A stretch of DNA of 64,000 nt from JANPCX01 sp031431125. GTDB lineage: Bacteria; Pseudomonadota; Gammaproteobacteria; Burkholderiales; Burkholderiaceae_C. The first letter of the stretch is position 1. The number at the start of each line of letters is the position of its first letter. Location: the NCBI GenBank assembly GCA_031431125.1, contig JANPCX010000073.1, positions 62,001-126,000 on the forward strand, in the 5' to 3' direction. Position numbers and translations under genes: made by a program. Shown piece after piece: positions 17,055 to 26,075 of this stretch. A model generated the notes under the pieces. The model was not told where the DNA came from, made no database searches, and was given only the letters and a program-made list of their open reading frames with translations.

Positions 17055-17788
17055 GCACGCCCTTGATCAACGTGCGCAAAGTCAACAAACACTTTGGCTC
17101 GGCCCATGTCCTGAAAGACCTCAGTACGCACTTTCATACCGGTGAGGTGACCGTCATTGTGGGTTCGTCGGGTTCCGGGAAAAGCACCTTGTTGCGCACC
17201 TTGAACCGCCTCGAAAAACACGACAGCGGCGAAATCGTGATTGACGGTATCCCCGTCAACGACGACAGCGCCAACCTCAAAGCCCTGCATGCGCAGGTGG
17301 GCATGGTGTTCCAGCAGTTCAATTTGTTTCCTCACTTGACGGCCCTGGACAACGTGAGTTTGGCGCCAAGGCGCGTCCGGGGCTTGAGGCCGACGCAAGC
17401 GAAAGAGCAGGCAATGGCCTTGTTGGATCGGGTGGGACTGTCTGCGCATGCCAACAAACACCCCTTCGCGTTGTCTGGCGGGCAGCAGCAGCGGGTCGCG
17501 ATTGCACGTGCATTGGCCATGCAACCCCGAATCATGTTGTTTGACGAGCCCACCTCGGCGCTCGACCCCGAAATGGTCAAAGAAGTGCTGGATGTGATGA
17601 AAGCACTCGCGCAGTCGGGCATGACCATGCTTGTGGTGACTCATGAAATGGGCTTCGCCCGAGAGGTGGCTGATCGCATCTTGTACTTGGACCAAGGCTG
17701 TGTCCTGCAAGACAGCCCGCCAGCACCGTTCTTCGATCAACAAGACAACCCCCGCATCCGAGGCTTTCTCGGCCAGATGCTCCATTGA
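17051..17788 (+). CDS. amino-acid ABC transporter ATP-binding protein
   Basis: A 245-residue GlnQ/HisP-type ATPase with Walker A GSSGSGKST (about 38-46), Q-loop VFQQFNLFPH, signature LSGGQQQR, Walker B IMLFDEPTSALD and switch histidine in VVTHEMGFA. It overlaps the permease stop by 4 bases. It powers the importer encoded by the two preceding genes, and the porin gene follows after 42 bases. Confidence 0.92.
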   Translation: MSTPLINVRKVNKHFGSAHVLKDLSTHFHTGEVTVIVGSSGSGKSTLLRTLNRLEKHDSGEIVIDGIPVNDDSANLKALHAQVGMVFQQFNLFPHLTALDNVSLAPRRVRGLRPTQAKEQAMALLDRVGLSAHANKHPFALSGGQQQRVAIARALAMQPRIMLFDEPTSALDPEMVKEVLDVMKALAQSGMTMLVVTHEMGFAREVADRILYLDQGCVLQDSPPAPFFDQQDNPRIRGFLGQMLH

Positions 17789-17830
17789 ATTTCTATCCCC
17801 ACTGTTCATTGCCTTCCACAAGGAGCCCAC

Positions 17831-19093
17831 ATGTCATTTAAGCCTCAACTTTGTGCCGTCGCCTCGGCTGTTCTGCTGGCATTTGCCGCGCCCGTGATGG
17901 CGCAATCAAACAGCCAGCTTGATGAACTCAAGCGTGAACTGGAGCGTTTGCGCCAAGAGGTCAGCGAACTCAAGCGCAACAGCGCCGCGCCCGCACCCGC
18001 GCCAACGACAGAGAAAGTCAACAACCGATTGGAGCAGTTGGAGCTGCGGCAAAAAGACAGCGTCGCGGCAGGTGATGTGCCCGGCAGCTTCCGCTTGCCA
18101 GGCTCCAACACCTCGGTCCGCCTCTACGGCTACGCGGAAGCCAACTTGATTCATGACCTCAAGGGCACCGCGCCAGGTGACAACTTCACCAACTTGCAGG
18201 AGCAACCCCTGGGCACGCTCAACGCCGGGCAAAAGAGCAAGACCAAACTCACCGGAGAAACTTCGCGGTTTGGGTTTGAGACCAGCACGCCCACCAGCAC
18301 CGGGGCCTTCAATACCAAGCTGGAAATGGATTTCTATGCTTATGTCGGCCGCGAGAACAACCGCGGGCGCCTGCGCCTGCGCCATGCCTATGGTGAGTAC
18401 GCCGGTTGGTTGATTGGCCAAACCTGGTCCACCTTCATGGACGACAACACACCCGAAACCCTGGACTTCAGTGGGCCCGTTGGCACGCCGTTCAGCCGAC
18501 GCACCCAAGTGCGTTACACCTACAAGTCTCCCGACTTGGGTGCACTGGCCGTCGCATTGGAGGACCCGGAAGACGGCAGCAGCATTCCCAATCTGGTGGC
18601 CAAGTTGGACCACAACTTTGACTGGGGTGGTTTGACGCTGCGTCTTTTGGGCCACCAAAAACGGGTCGACGGGATCAAGAAAAATGGCTACGGCGTGGGT
18701 GTGGGGGGTAACTACAAACTGAGCGACAGCACCAAGCTGATGGCGCAGTACAACGAAGTCGACGGCGACTATGACTACCTCTTTGGAGCCAATGGCTACA
18801 GCGTCAATGACGACGGCAGCATCGTGTTCGACAAGAACCGCGGCGTGGTGTTCGGTGTGGCCCAGGTTTTTAACGAACGTTTGCGTGCCAATTTGTCCTT
18901 CAGCGCCAACCGGGGCAAGACTGCAACCGCGTTTGACAACAAGTCGCTCAAACTGATGCACCTGAACTTCGTCTACTCCCCGATCACGAACGTGGAGTTG
19001 GGCGCCGAGTACATCTACGGCGAGCGCAAGACCTTCACCGAAGAGTCCGGCAAGTTGTCGCGCTTTAACTTGTTGGCACGGTACTCGTTCTGA
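17831..19093 (+). CDS. outer-membrane porin with N-terminal coiled coil (DcaP-like)
   Basis: A 420-residue porin with signal peptide 1-24 (ending VMA before QSN). A short charged coiled coil follows (LDELKRELERLRQEVSELKR, about 29-48), then a Pro/Ala linker and a beta-barrel starting at VRLYGYAEANLIHDL. The coiled coil before the barrel matches DcaP-type trimeric porins. The C terminus ends in phenylalanine (ARYSF), as expected for BAM recognition. AAGGAG precedes the ATG. Position behind the ABC genes suggests it lets the same substrate through the outer membrane. Confidence 0.82.
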   Translation: MSFKPQLCAVASAVLLAFAAPVMAQSNSQLDELKRELERLRQEVSELKRNSAAPAPAPTTEKVNNRLEQLELRQKDSVAAGDVPGSFRLPGSNTSVRLYGYAEANLIHDLKGTAPGDNFTNLQEQPLGTLNAGQKSKTKLTGETSRFGFETSTPTSTGAFNTKLEMDFYAYVGRENNRGRLRLRHAYGEYAGWLIGQTWSTFMDDNTPETLDFSGPVGTPFSRRTQVRYTYKSPDLGALAVALEDPEDGSSIPNLVAKLDHNFDWGGLTLRLLGHQKRVDGIKKNGYGVGVGGNYKLSDSTKLMAQYNEVDGDYDYLFGANGYSVNDDGSIVFDKNRGVVFGVAQVFNERLRANLSFSANRGKTATAFDNKSLKLMHLNFVYSPITNVELGAEYIYGERKTFTEESGKLSRFNLLARYSF

Positions 19094-19398
19094 CCGAGCT
19101 GCGGGCACAAGGCGGTCATGGGCGCGTGCAGCGATGGGCCTGCGTGCGTTCTTCGCCGACGGCCCGCCAGCCCATTGCCGATGGCAGTTCGGCGTCAGGC
19201 GACATGAGGCCCTGCGGGGCTTCAGCCTGGCCGCCTTTGCGGCCACGGGTCTCGGCCGGCGTTCACAGAATTAGAACTTTTGTACAACCAGTCTTGCCGT
19301 AATGATCAATTAGTCGATCAATATGATCACTTGCCTGGCTTTTTATTGACGCTGCCGGGTTGGAAAATTTCTGCAAACTGCTGCAACGGAGACCCTCC
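19094..19398. promoter_or_regulatory. intergenic region with GATCA-type operator-like repeats
   Basis: The first 170 bases hold GC-rich inverted repeats (for example GCCGCCTTTGCGGC at about 19230-19243) without a T run. Near 19300-19334 the motif GATCA occurs three times (TGATCA, CGATCA, TGATCA) within 28 bases of an AT-rich stretch, each with partial dyad symmetry. This lies 70-100 bases upstream of the ornithine cyclodeaminase gene and is the natural place for an operator and promoter. The binding protein is unknown. Confidence 0.5.
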
Positions 19399-20448
19399 AT
19401 GACCCGCTTTGTCGATGTCCACGCCCTGAGCCGTTTGGTTCAAGAGCTGGGCGCCACCACCTTCATCGAAGAGTTGGTGGGCACCTTGAAAGAAGACTTC
19501 CTTCGTTGGGAGTCATTTGATAAATCAGCCCGCGTGGCCAGCCACTCGCCGGTGGGCGTGATTGAGCTGATGCCGGTCTCTGACACCCGGCTCTACGCCT
19601 TCAAATACGTCAACGGCCACCCGGCCAATACGTCACGAGGCTTGTTCACCGTGATGGCCTTTGGCGTACTGGCCGATGTGGAAACCGGCTATCCGCTGTT
19701 GCTCTCGGAATTGACCCTCACCACCGCGTTTCGCACCGCAGCCACCTCGGTGATGGCGGCCATGGCCTTGGCGCGCCCCAACAGCAGTTCCATGGCCCTG
19801 ATCGGCAATGGCGCACAAAGTGAGTTCCAGGCCTTGGCCTTTCACCACATGATGGGCATCAAGGAGTTGCGGGTGTTCGACGTCGACGGACAGGCGAGCG
19901 AAAAACTCATGCGCAACCTCGCGGCCTACCAGGGCTTGAAGGTGATTCGCGCCGCCTCGGCGAAAGACGCGGTGCGGGGGGCCGACATCGTCACCACCGT
20001 CACCGCAGACAAAACCTACGCCACCATCTTGACCCCCGAGATGATCGAACCCGGCATGCACATCAACGGGGTGGGCGGTGACTGCCCCGGTAAGACCGAG
20101 CTGCATCCCGATGTGTTGCGCGCTGCCAAGGTGTTCGTGGAGTTCGAACCGCAAACGCGCATTGAAGGCGATATCCAGCAGCTACCTATTGATTTTCCGG
20201 TGACGGAACTGTGGCAAGTGCTGGCTGGTCAGGCGACGGGTCGCGATGACGACCAACAAATCACCGTGTTCGACTCCGTCGGTTTTGCGCTGGAAGATTT
20301 CTCTGCGCTGCGGTATGTCTACCGCAAGGCGCGCGAGCGTGGCATCGGGGTTGAGACCGATCTGATCCCACCCACCGACGACCCGAAAGACCTGTTCCGC
20401 CATACCCGCCGGGGCGCTGTTCGCACCCACTTGCGTCGCGCCGCTTGA
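19399..20448 (+). CDS. ornithine cyclodeaminase family protein
   Basis: A 349-residue protein of the ornithine cyclodeaminase/mu-crystallin family, which uses NAD(H) to turn ornithine into proline and ammonia. Visible are the substrate-side segment RLYAFKYVNGHPANTSRG, the nucleotide-binding GNGAQSEFQALAF (about 138-150), DIVTTVTADKT, and INGVGGDCPGKTEL. The ATG at 19399 is preceded by GGAGACCCTCC. An arginase gene follows after 17 bases, giving the route arginine to ornithine to proline. The family also contains lysine cyclodeaminases and ketimine reductases. Confidence 0.85.
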   Translation: MTRFVDVHALSRLVQELGATTFIEELVGTLKEDFLRWESFDKSARVASHSPVGVIELMPVSDTRLYAFKYVNGHPANTSRGLFTVMAFGVLADVETGYPLLLSELTLTTAFRTAATSVMAAMALARPNSSSMALIGNGAQSEFQALAFHHMMGIKELRVFDVDGQASEKLMRNLAAYQGLKVIRAASAKDAVRGADIVTTVTADKTYATILTPEMIEPGMHINGVGGDCPGKTELHPDVLRAAKVFVEFEPQTRIEGDIQQLPIDFPVTELWQVLAGQATGRDDDQQITVFDSVGFALEDFSALRYVYRKARERGIGVETDLIPPTDDPKDLFRHTRRGAVRTHLRRAA

Positions 20449-20465
20449 CCTGCCACAGTCAAACC

Positions 20466-21389
20466 ATGAAACCCACCATCAGCTTGATCGGCGCCCCCAC
20501 AGACATCGGCGCGGGCACCCGCGGCGCCAGCATGGGGCCCGAGGCCTTGCGTGTGGCCGGCATCGCCACCGTGTTGCGCGGCCACGGGCTGGAGGTGCTG
20601 GACCAAGGCAACCTCACCGGGCCCGCCAACCCGTGGCTGCCACCCGTGGACGGTTACCGTCATTTGGCCGAGGTCGTGGCCTGGAACCGCAGCTTGCACG
20701 ATGCCGTGCACAAGGAACTGCGATTGAATCGTTTGCCCATCGTGCTCGGCGGTGACCACTGCTTGGGGCTAGGCTCCATCAGCGCGGTGGCGCGACATTG
20801 CCGCGAGGCCGGAAAAAAGCTGCGCATCTTGTGGCTGGATGCCCACGCCGACTTCAACACCAACGCACTGACCCCGAGTGGCAATACCCACGGCATGCCC
20901 GTGGCGTGCTTGTGTGGCCACGGCCCGAAGGACTTGATCGAAATCGGCGGGCAGGTGCCCGCGATACAGCCTAAATGGATACGTCAAATTGGCATCCGCA
21001 GTGTGGACGAAGGCGAGAAACGTTTCGTTCACGAAATGGACCTCGAAGTGTTCGACATGCGTTTCATCGACGAGATGGGCATGCGCCACGCCATGGAGCT
21101 GGCGCTGGCCACGCTGGACGCCAACACCCATTTGCATGTGAGTTTTGACGTGGACTTTCTCGACCCCGACATTGCCCCCGGCGTGGGCACAACAGTGCTC
21201 GGCGGCCCCACCTACCGGGAGGCGCAGCTGTGCATGGAGATGATTGCCGACACCGGCCGCCTGGCCTCACTCGATGTGATGGAGCTCAACCCCGCCCTGG
21301 ATGTGCGCAACCGCACCGCCGAGGTCGCAGTGGATTTGATTGAAAGTTTGTTTGGCAAAAGCACCTTGATGCGCAAGCACAGAACGTAA
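20466..21389 (+). CDS. rocF: arginase
   Basis: A 307-residue ureohydrolase with all manganese-ligand motifs: GGDHCLGLGS, DAHADFNT and SFDVDFLDPDIAPG. The segment NTHGMPVACLCG and C-terminal DVMELNPALD are typical of arginase rather than agmatinase. The product ornithine is the substrate of the preceding gene. Urea would be the by-product; no urease is in the window. ATG at 20466 was chosen over an upstream TTG because the protein then starts MKPTISLIGAPTDIGAG, as arginases do. Confidence 0.92.
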   Translation: MKPTISLIGAPTDIGAGTRGASMGPEALRVAGIATVLRGHGLEVLDQGNLTGPANPWLPPVDGYRHLAEVVAWNRSLHDAVHKELRLNRLPIVLGGDHCLGLGSISAVARHCREAGKKLRILWLDAHADFNTNALTPSGNTHGMPVACLCGHGPKDLIEIGGQVPAIQPKWIRQIGIRSVDEGEKRFVHEMDLEVFDMRFIDEMGMRHAMELALATLDANTHLHVSFDVDFLDPDIAPGVGTTVLGGPTYREAQLCMEMIADTGRLASLDVMELNPALDVRNRTAEVAVDLIESLFGKSTLMRKHRT

Positions 21390-21393
21390 AAAT

Positions 21394-21419
21394 GGGCGAG
21401 CACCTTGCGGTGCTCGCCC
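21394..21419. terminator. bidirectional terminator between arginase and aquaporin genes
   Basis: GGGCGAGCACC and GGTGCTCGCCC form a perfect 11-base stem with a 4-base loop. On the minus strand it is followed by ATTTTTA, and on the plus strand by a weaker CGTGTTTG. It sits between two convergent genes. Confidence 0.85.
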
Positions 21420-21441
21420 CGTGTTTGTAGCGTTTAAAAAC

Positions 21442-22131
21442 TCAGCTCGGCTCAGTCGCCACCGCGCGGTAAGTGACCGCACCGACGATGGCCCCAACGA
21501 TGGGTGCCACCCAGAACAACCACAGCTGCTCGACCGCCCAGCCGCCGGCAAACAGGGCCACACCGGTGCTGCGTGCTGGGTTGACGGAGGTATTGGTCAC
21601 CGGAATGCTGATGAGGTGTATCAGCGTGAGGCCCAAGCCAATCGCCAAGGGGGCGAAACCCGCAGGTGCACGTTTGTCGGTCGCGCCCATGATGATGAAT
21701 AAGAAGAATGCGGTCATCACCACTTCGCACAGCAAAGCCGCTTGCAGCGAATAGCCCCCAGGTGAATGCGCACCATAACCATTGGATGCAAAACCCTTGC
21801 TCACGTCAAAACCGGCCGCACCGCTGGCAATGCCGTAAAGCACTGCGCCCGCCAAGAGTGCGCCCAGCACTTGCGCCACGATGTAGGGCAAGAGTTGGCT
21901 GCCTGAAAAACGGCCCCCCGCCCAAAGGCCGATGGACACGGCGGGGTTCAAATGACATCCCGAGATATGGCCAATGGCATAGGCCATGGTGACTACCGTC
22001 AATCCAAAAGCCAGTGAGACGCCGTGCAGGCCGATGCCCACGCCAGGGAATGCGGCCGCCAGCACCGCGCTGCCGCAGCCACCCAGCACCAGCCAAAACG
22101 TTCCTAAAAACTCTGCGCCGTATTGCTTCAT
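21442..22131 (-). CDS. aqpZ: aquaporin Z
   Basis: A 229-residue channel of the MIP family with six membrane segments and both NPA boxes: HLNPAVSIG in the first half and NPARSTG in the second. The start MKQYGAEFLGTFWLVLGGCGSAVLAAAFP is characteristic of AqpZ, a water-selective channel. The ATG at 22131 has AGGAG upstream; earlier starts add a non-family extension. Confidence 0.92.
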   Translation of the reverse strand: MKQYGAEFLGTFWLVLGGCGSAVLAAAFPGVGIGLHGVSLAFGLTVVTMAYAIGHISGCHLNPAVSIGLWAGGRFSGSQLLPYIVAQVLGALLAGAVLYGIASGAAGFDVSKGFASNGYGAHSPGGYSLQAALLCEVVMTAFFLFIIMGATDKRAPAGFAPLAIGLGLTLIHLISIPVTNTSVNPARSTGVALFAGGWAVEQLWLFWVAPIVGAIVGAVTYRAVATEPS

Positions 22132-22260
22132 GTGGTTCTCCTCAATGGTTGTGTCGTATGACAGCGCACCATCTTGGAAGATCCGCGCGTCATCGGCCAG
22201 AGAATGCCCCCGGCGGCGCACATTGTGCGCCTGGCAAGTGACTGCCATGCAACAACACGC

Positions 22261-22689
22261 TCAACGGCGATTGACCGCTTCCCAGCGCACTTCGTAGTGC
22301 ACGTCTTTTTCAGGATCTTTGAAACGCATGCTTTGTTTTGACCACAGCGCCTCGGTCACAAATTCGTCCACTTGCACGCTGCCGTGCATCAATACCAGCA
22401 GCATTTGTGTTTTTGGCGCACGCCAATTCAGGTGGTACACGAGATCGCTGACCTGGACACGGGCCGCACCGTTCCGAAACTGCACAGCCACGGGACCGCA
22501 TTGCTCAGCAGCCCCCCCCGCGTTGACACACATTTGTCCGTTGTAACGCCCTGCCGGGGGCGGTCCGGCCTGATGCATGGCGGCGGCTGCACGCGCGCTG
22601 TCTGCGCCGAATGCGTCGGTCAGCCCCAAGGTTCCGGTTGCCACACAGGTCACCGCGGCCAGCAACGCCGCCCGAATGCGCCGCGTCAC
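22261..22689 (-). CDS. small exported protein of unknown function
   Basis: A 142-residue protein with a probable signal peptide (VTRRIRAALLAAVTCVATG..., ending near DAFGA). Two cysteines lie 12 residues apart (MCVNAGG...EQC) and the C-terminal half is beta-rich. The start is GTG at 22689, which overlaps the stop of the upstream glutathione transferase (GTGA); no ATG fits better. Translational coupling suggests a shared role with the transferase, but I recognise no family. Confidence 0.6.
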   Translation of the reverse strand: MTRRIRAALLAAVTCVATGTLGLTDAFGADSARAAAAMHQAGPPPAGRYNGQMCVNAGGAAEQCGPVAVQFRNGAARVQVSDLVYHLNWRAPKTQMLLVLMHGSVQVDEFVTEALWSKQSMRFKDPEKDVHYEVRWEAVNRR

Positions 22690-23294
22690 TTGAGCCCGCC
22701 TTCCGTTTTCAAAGCTGCTTGCACCGCAGGCCTGGCCGCCACACGGACCATGAACGCTGAAAGCTGCGTGAGCGGCGCCAGGTCCACACCGACAAACTTG
22801 CCCCAACCGGCCACGGTGAACAAATAGCCATCGGCCACGGTGAAGGTCTCTCCCATCAGGTAGGTCTTGCCTTGCAGTTGTGCGTCCACCCACTTCAGGC
22901 GTTCATTCAACTTGTCGCGTGCCTGTGTTTTGGCTTCCTCGGGTGACTTGGCGTTGAACAAGGGAGAAAAACCTTTGTGCAACTCGCTGGTGATGAAGTT
23001 GAGCCACTCTTGCAAGCGGTAGCGCGCCCACGTTCCGTTGGCTGGCGCCAGACCGGTTTGAGGCGCTTGGTCAGCGATGTATTGCACGATGGCCGGACCT
23101 TCGGTCAGGCGCTCCCCGCTGTCGAGCTCCAACACGGGCACCGCACCTTTGGGGTTGATGGCGTAGTAATCACTGCCATCGGACAGTTGGTGGGTTTTGA
23201 TGTTGACCCGCACCAAATCAACGGCCAGGTCCGCTTCTCGCAGGGCGATGTGGGGGGACAGGGAACAGGTGCCAGGGCTGAAATAGAGTTTCAT
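22686..23294 (-). CDS. beta-class glutathione S-transferase
   Basis: A 202-residue protein. The N-terminal thioredoxin fold starts MKLYFSPGTCSLSPHIAL, with the beta-class catalytic Cys at position 10, then cis-proline in GAVPVLELDSGERLTEG and the glutathione-binding acidic/serine pair near it. The helical C-terminal domain contains FTVADGYLFTVAGW. It should conjugate or reduce electrophiles with glutathione in the cytoplasm. GGAG precedes the ATG at 23294. Confidence 0.9.
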   Translation of the reverse strand: MKLYFSPGTCSLSPHIALREADLAVDLVRVNIKTHQLSDGSDYYAINPKGAVPVLELDSGERLTEGPAIVQYIADQAPQTGLAPANGTWARYRLQEWLNFITSELHKGFSPLFNAKSPEEAKTQARDKLNERLKWVDAQLQGKTYLMGETFTVADGYLFTVAGWGKFVGVDLAPLTQLSAFMVRVAARPAVQAALKTEGGLK

Positions 23295-23454
23295 GAGGAG
23301 TCCTTGTTTCGGGAGAGTCGGTTTGCGGCGGCTTTGTATTACACGCTTTAACAAAAAATATTGCAGCGGCTGGGCAGGCTGTTCTTGAGCAAACACGTGG
23401 TCACAGCGGCGACCACGCCATACGCTAACCTCGACGTTTTCCCGGAGATCAACC

Positions 23455-23826
23455 ATGCCCCGCGCCGTGTTGCATGAAAACCGCTTGCACCCTTCGATTC
23501 GTGATCGCATCGCCCACTGGCATGCTGACATCGTGCACAACGTGCAAGCGGCGACTCAATCCCACCCCGTGTTGGTGGTGGGCATGGCGCAAAACCCGTT
23601 TTGTCGCCGCGCTCGAAAAACGCTTCGTGGTGCTGGCATTGACCACCACTACCTAGAGTACGGCAGTTACTTCAGCCAATGGAAGCCCCGTTTGGCACTG
23701 AAGCTGTGGAGCGGTTGGTCCACGTTCCCGATGGTGTTCGTCGCTGGAAATTTGATCGGTGGTGCAACGCAATTGCAAGCTTTGGTCAGCAGTGGCGAGA
23801 TCAAACGTTTGTTGCAGGCTCAATGA
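23455..23826 (+). CDS. glutaredoxin-like protein
   Basis: A 123-residue protein with a thioredoxin fold. A leading helix is followed by strand VLVVGMAQ and the redox site NPFCRRAR, which has a single cysteine where CPYC lies in glutaredoxins. Next come the cis-proline segment STFPMVFVAG and the glutathione-binding GGATQL. It therefore looks like a monothiol glutaredoxin with an N-terminal extension. GGAG lies before the ATG. It is divergent from the glutathione transferase and ends 26 bases inside the convergent HD-GYP-like gene. Confidence 0.72.
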   Translation: MPRAVLHENRLHPSIRDRIAHWHADIVHNVQAATQSHPVLVVGMAQNPFCRRARKTLRGAGIDHHYLEYGSYFSQWKPRLALKLWSGWSTFPMVFVAGNLIGGATQLQALVSSGEIKRLLQAQ

Positions 23827-25099
23827 GCAACGGGTTCGGAGCGGCCAGCCACCCTCGCAAAACCTGAAGCAGTTGCACGGCATGGCTGCTTGGCGCAGCG
23901 CTTGGCAAGTCGCGTCCGAGCTCCCTCGCCAGCGCGCCAATCTGCCAGCGCATCTCTCGCATGCACGCCGCCAGTTCGAGGGCCGTGAGTTTGTCGATGT
24001 GTTGTACCTGCTCGCCGAATTGGCACAAGTGGCTCGCACCACTGGCGTAAAAAGCGGTCAGCAGGCGTTTGCAGCTTGCTCGCGCACGGTGACACCACGG
24101 CGAGTTGTCGGTTTCATCCCGCAGCATGTCAGCGCTTAACACAGTGGCTTGGTGCAAACAAGCGGACAAACCTTGAGCTTGTTGCGACAGGTGCGACCAG
24201 TCGGGTGGCAAGTCGATGTCTGAGGCATTCAAGGGCAGGGCTTGTTGCACCAATTGAATCCAGGGTGAAGCAAATTGCCCCGGCAACAAACGCAGTGCCA
24301 CTTGGGCCCGGGCCCGGCCGGTTTGTACGTCGTTATGTGCTTGAGTCACGACACCCACCAATGCTTCCGCCACGGCCAACAATCCACCCAGTTTGGACAA
24401 GCCATGGGCTTGCAGACTCTGCGGGTAACCCGAACCATCCAAGCGCTCGTGGTGCTGCCCCACGGCTTGGCCCACCGCTGCGGGATAACGATCGAACTGG
24501 TCGGCCACACGCTGGCCCCATCGGGGGTGCTCGGTGTAGGCGCGCCAATCGTCCGCATGCATGTGTTCGTTGGAACGCAAACCAGGGGCGAGGTAAAGCT
24601 CGCCCGCGTCGTGCAGCCAACCGGCCAAGGCGGCTTGCTGGGTTTCGGCTTGATCCCAACCCGCCCGTTGGGCCAAGGCGGCGCAGACCACACTTACCGC
24701 AGCGGCGTGGTCAAAAGCATCGGGCTTGGTGCAGGCGGCGAGCAGCTGGGTAGCAGGCCCCCAGCGCAAACTGCTCAGGGTGTCAAAGAGGGTGCGGCCA
24801 CCGGCCCCTGCGGCCAGGCGGCTCAAGCCGTCGTCTGAGGCCACCAGAACCTGTGCCCGTCGGGCGAGGTCGGCGCTGCTCGGGGCGCCATCAAAGGCCA
24901 GGCTCAACTCCAAGGGACTTTGCAGGTCTTGGTCGCGCAGCCGCTCGGCGGTCTCGGCGGTGAGGTACTCGCCTTGCACCAACAGGCAGCGGCCGTCACG
25001 GTGCCTTACCTCGCTGGCCACCAGGAAACGTCGGTAAGCCCCTGGTTTGACGATTCGCCGAAGAAAGTGAGGGTTGACCGGGCTTGCTGCTGCGTTCAT
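23801..25099 (-). CDS. HD-GYP-like metal-dependent phosphohydrolase
   Basis: A 432-residue protein. After an N-terminal region of about 110 residues (beta-rich, VKPGAYRRFLVASEVRHRDG) comes an HD-type domain with FDHAAAVSV, WLHDAGELYLAP and QHHERLDGSGYP. The HHE...GYP signature marks the HD-GYP subfamily, whose active members degrade cyclic di-GMP. The usual HDxGK is HDAGE here, so catalytic activity is uncertain. A paralogue of the same layout lies at 54.4 kb. No membrane segments or receiver domain are seen. Confidence 0.78.
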   Translation of the reverse strand: MNAAASPVNPHFLRRIVKPGAYRRFLVASEVRHRDGRCLLVQGEYLTAETAERLRDQDLQSPLELSLAFDGAPSSADLARRAQVLVASDDGLSRLAAGAGGRTLFDTLSSLRWGPATQLLAACTKPDAFDHAAAVSVVCAALAQRAGWDQAETQQAALAGWLHDAGELYLAPGLRSNEHMHADDWRAYTEHPRWGQRVADQFDRYPAAVGQAVGQHHERLDGSGYPQSLQAHGLSKLGGLLAVAEALVGVVTQAHNDVQTGRARAQVALRLLPGQFASPWIQLVQQALPLNASDIDLPPDWSHLSQQAQGLSACLHQATVLSADMLRDETDNSPWCHRARASCKRLLTAFYASGASHLCQFGEQVQHIDKLTALELAACMREMRWQIGALARELGRDLPSAAPSSHAVQLLQVLRGWLAAPNPLLIEPATNV

Positions 25100-25277
25100 G
25101 AAGATTGATCCCAGCCAACGACGCCAGGAATGTGATTTCCAAACGCTATTTTTCGATCAGCCCGCGATGGGGACAAGCTGGCATGGCTAACAGTGAATGG
25201 CGCTGCACTGCGGATATGCTGGCCGCAGCCCGCCGCACAGGCATACTTCGATCAACGCAACAGGCTCACAGAACCCC

Positions 25278-25907
25278 ATGCAACTCATTGGCATGCTCGA
25301 CTCACCCTATGTACGACGGGTGGCGATTTCGCTTCAATTGCTTGGCCTTCGCTTCGAGCATCGCTCGATCTCGGTGTTTCGGCAGTTTGAGGAATTTCAG
25401 GCGATCAACCCGGTGGTCAAAGCGCCCTCCCTGGTCTGCGACGACGGACAGGTGTTGATGGATTCCAGCTTGATTCTTGATTTCGCCGAAGCGCTGGCTA
25501 CGCCACGCAGCCTGATGCCCAGCGCCCTGGACATGCGACAGCGTGCCCTGCGCACCATCGGACTGGCATTGGGTGCGTGCGAAAAAAGCGTGCAACTCGT
25601 CTATGAGCAGCAATTGCGCCCAAGCGACAAACAGCATCCGCCCTGGGTCGACCGGGTAACGGGTCAGTTGCTCGCGGCATGTGAAGAGCTTGAAGCGCAG
25701 ATCACCCGCCACCCGTGGTCCAACCACGCGATGGACCAAGCAGGTATCAGCACCGCTGTGGCCTGGACCTTCATTCAGGCCATGGTGCCTCAGGTGGTCA
25801 CGGCCCCTCGTTTTCCCGCGCTGGTCACTTGGGCCGCTGAGGCCGAACAACGGCCCGAATTCCGGGCAGCCCCACACAGTGATCTGACCTATGTACAAAC
25901 CCTTTAA
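25278..25907 (+). CDS. glutathione S-transferase family protein
   Basis: A 209-residue protein with N-terminal thioredoxin fold: MQLIGMLDSPYVRRVAISL, with the SPYVRR serine as likely glutathione-activating residue, then VKAPSLVCDDGQVLMDSS containing cis-proline and the acidic/serine pair. A helical C-terminal domain follows. It lacks the Cys10 of the beta-class enzyme at 23 kb. I see no clear ribosome site before the ATG at 25278. The stop lies at the edge of the inverted repeat at 25906-26075. Confidence 0.8.
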   Translation: MQLIGMLDSPYVRRVAISLQLLGLRFEHRSISVFRQFEEFQAINPVVKAPSLVCDDGQVLMDSSLILDFAEALATPRSLMPSALDMRQRALRTIGLALGACEKSVQLVYEQQLRPSDKQHPPWVDRVTGQLLAACEELEAQITRHPWSNHAMDQAGISTAVAWTFIQAMVPQVVTAPRFPALVTWAAEAEQRPEFRAAPHSDLTYVQTL

Positions 25908-26075
25908 GGATGCTCTGCACAACTCCTTGCGGACTGTGGCAGCACGGACTCGGGCGGTCTGCGGCGCCCCGTTCCTTGCCAATAGCTGTGCTAATGGCCG
26001 CGAAACTCGCCTTGCAGCCCATCCCGATCCGCGCCACCACAGCGTCGCAAGAGTTATGCAGAGCATCCTTAGGCG
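25906..26075. repeat. inverted repeat of about 170 bases across the start of the hydrolase gene
   Basis: The left arm begins TAAGGATGCTCTGCACAACT at 25906. The right arm ends with the reverse complement (AGTTATGCAGAGCATCCTTA, about 26052-26071). Pairing runs about 40 bases per arm (including GCGGACTGTGGC / GCCACCACAGCGTCGC) and continues weakly inwards. The ATG of the downstream hydrolase (26056) lies inside the right arm, so a transcript through here could hide its start codon in a hairpin. Confidence 0.75.
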
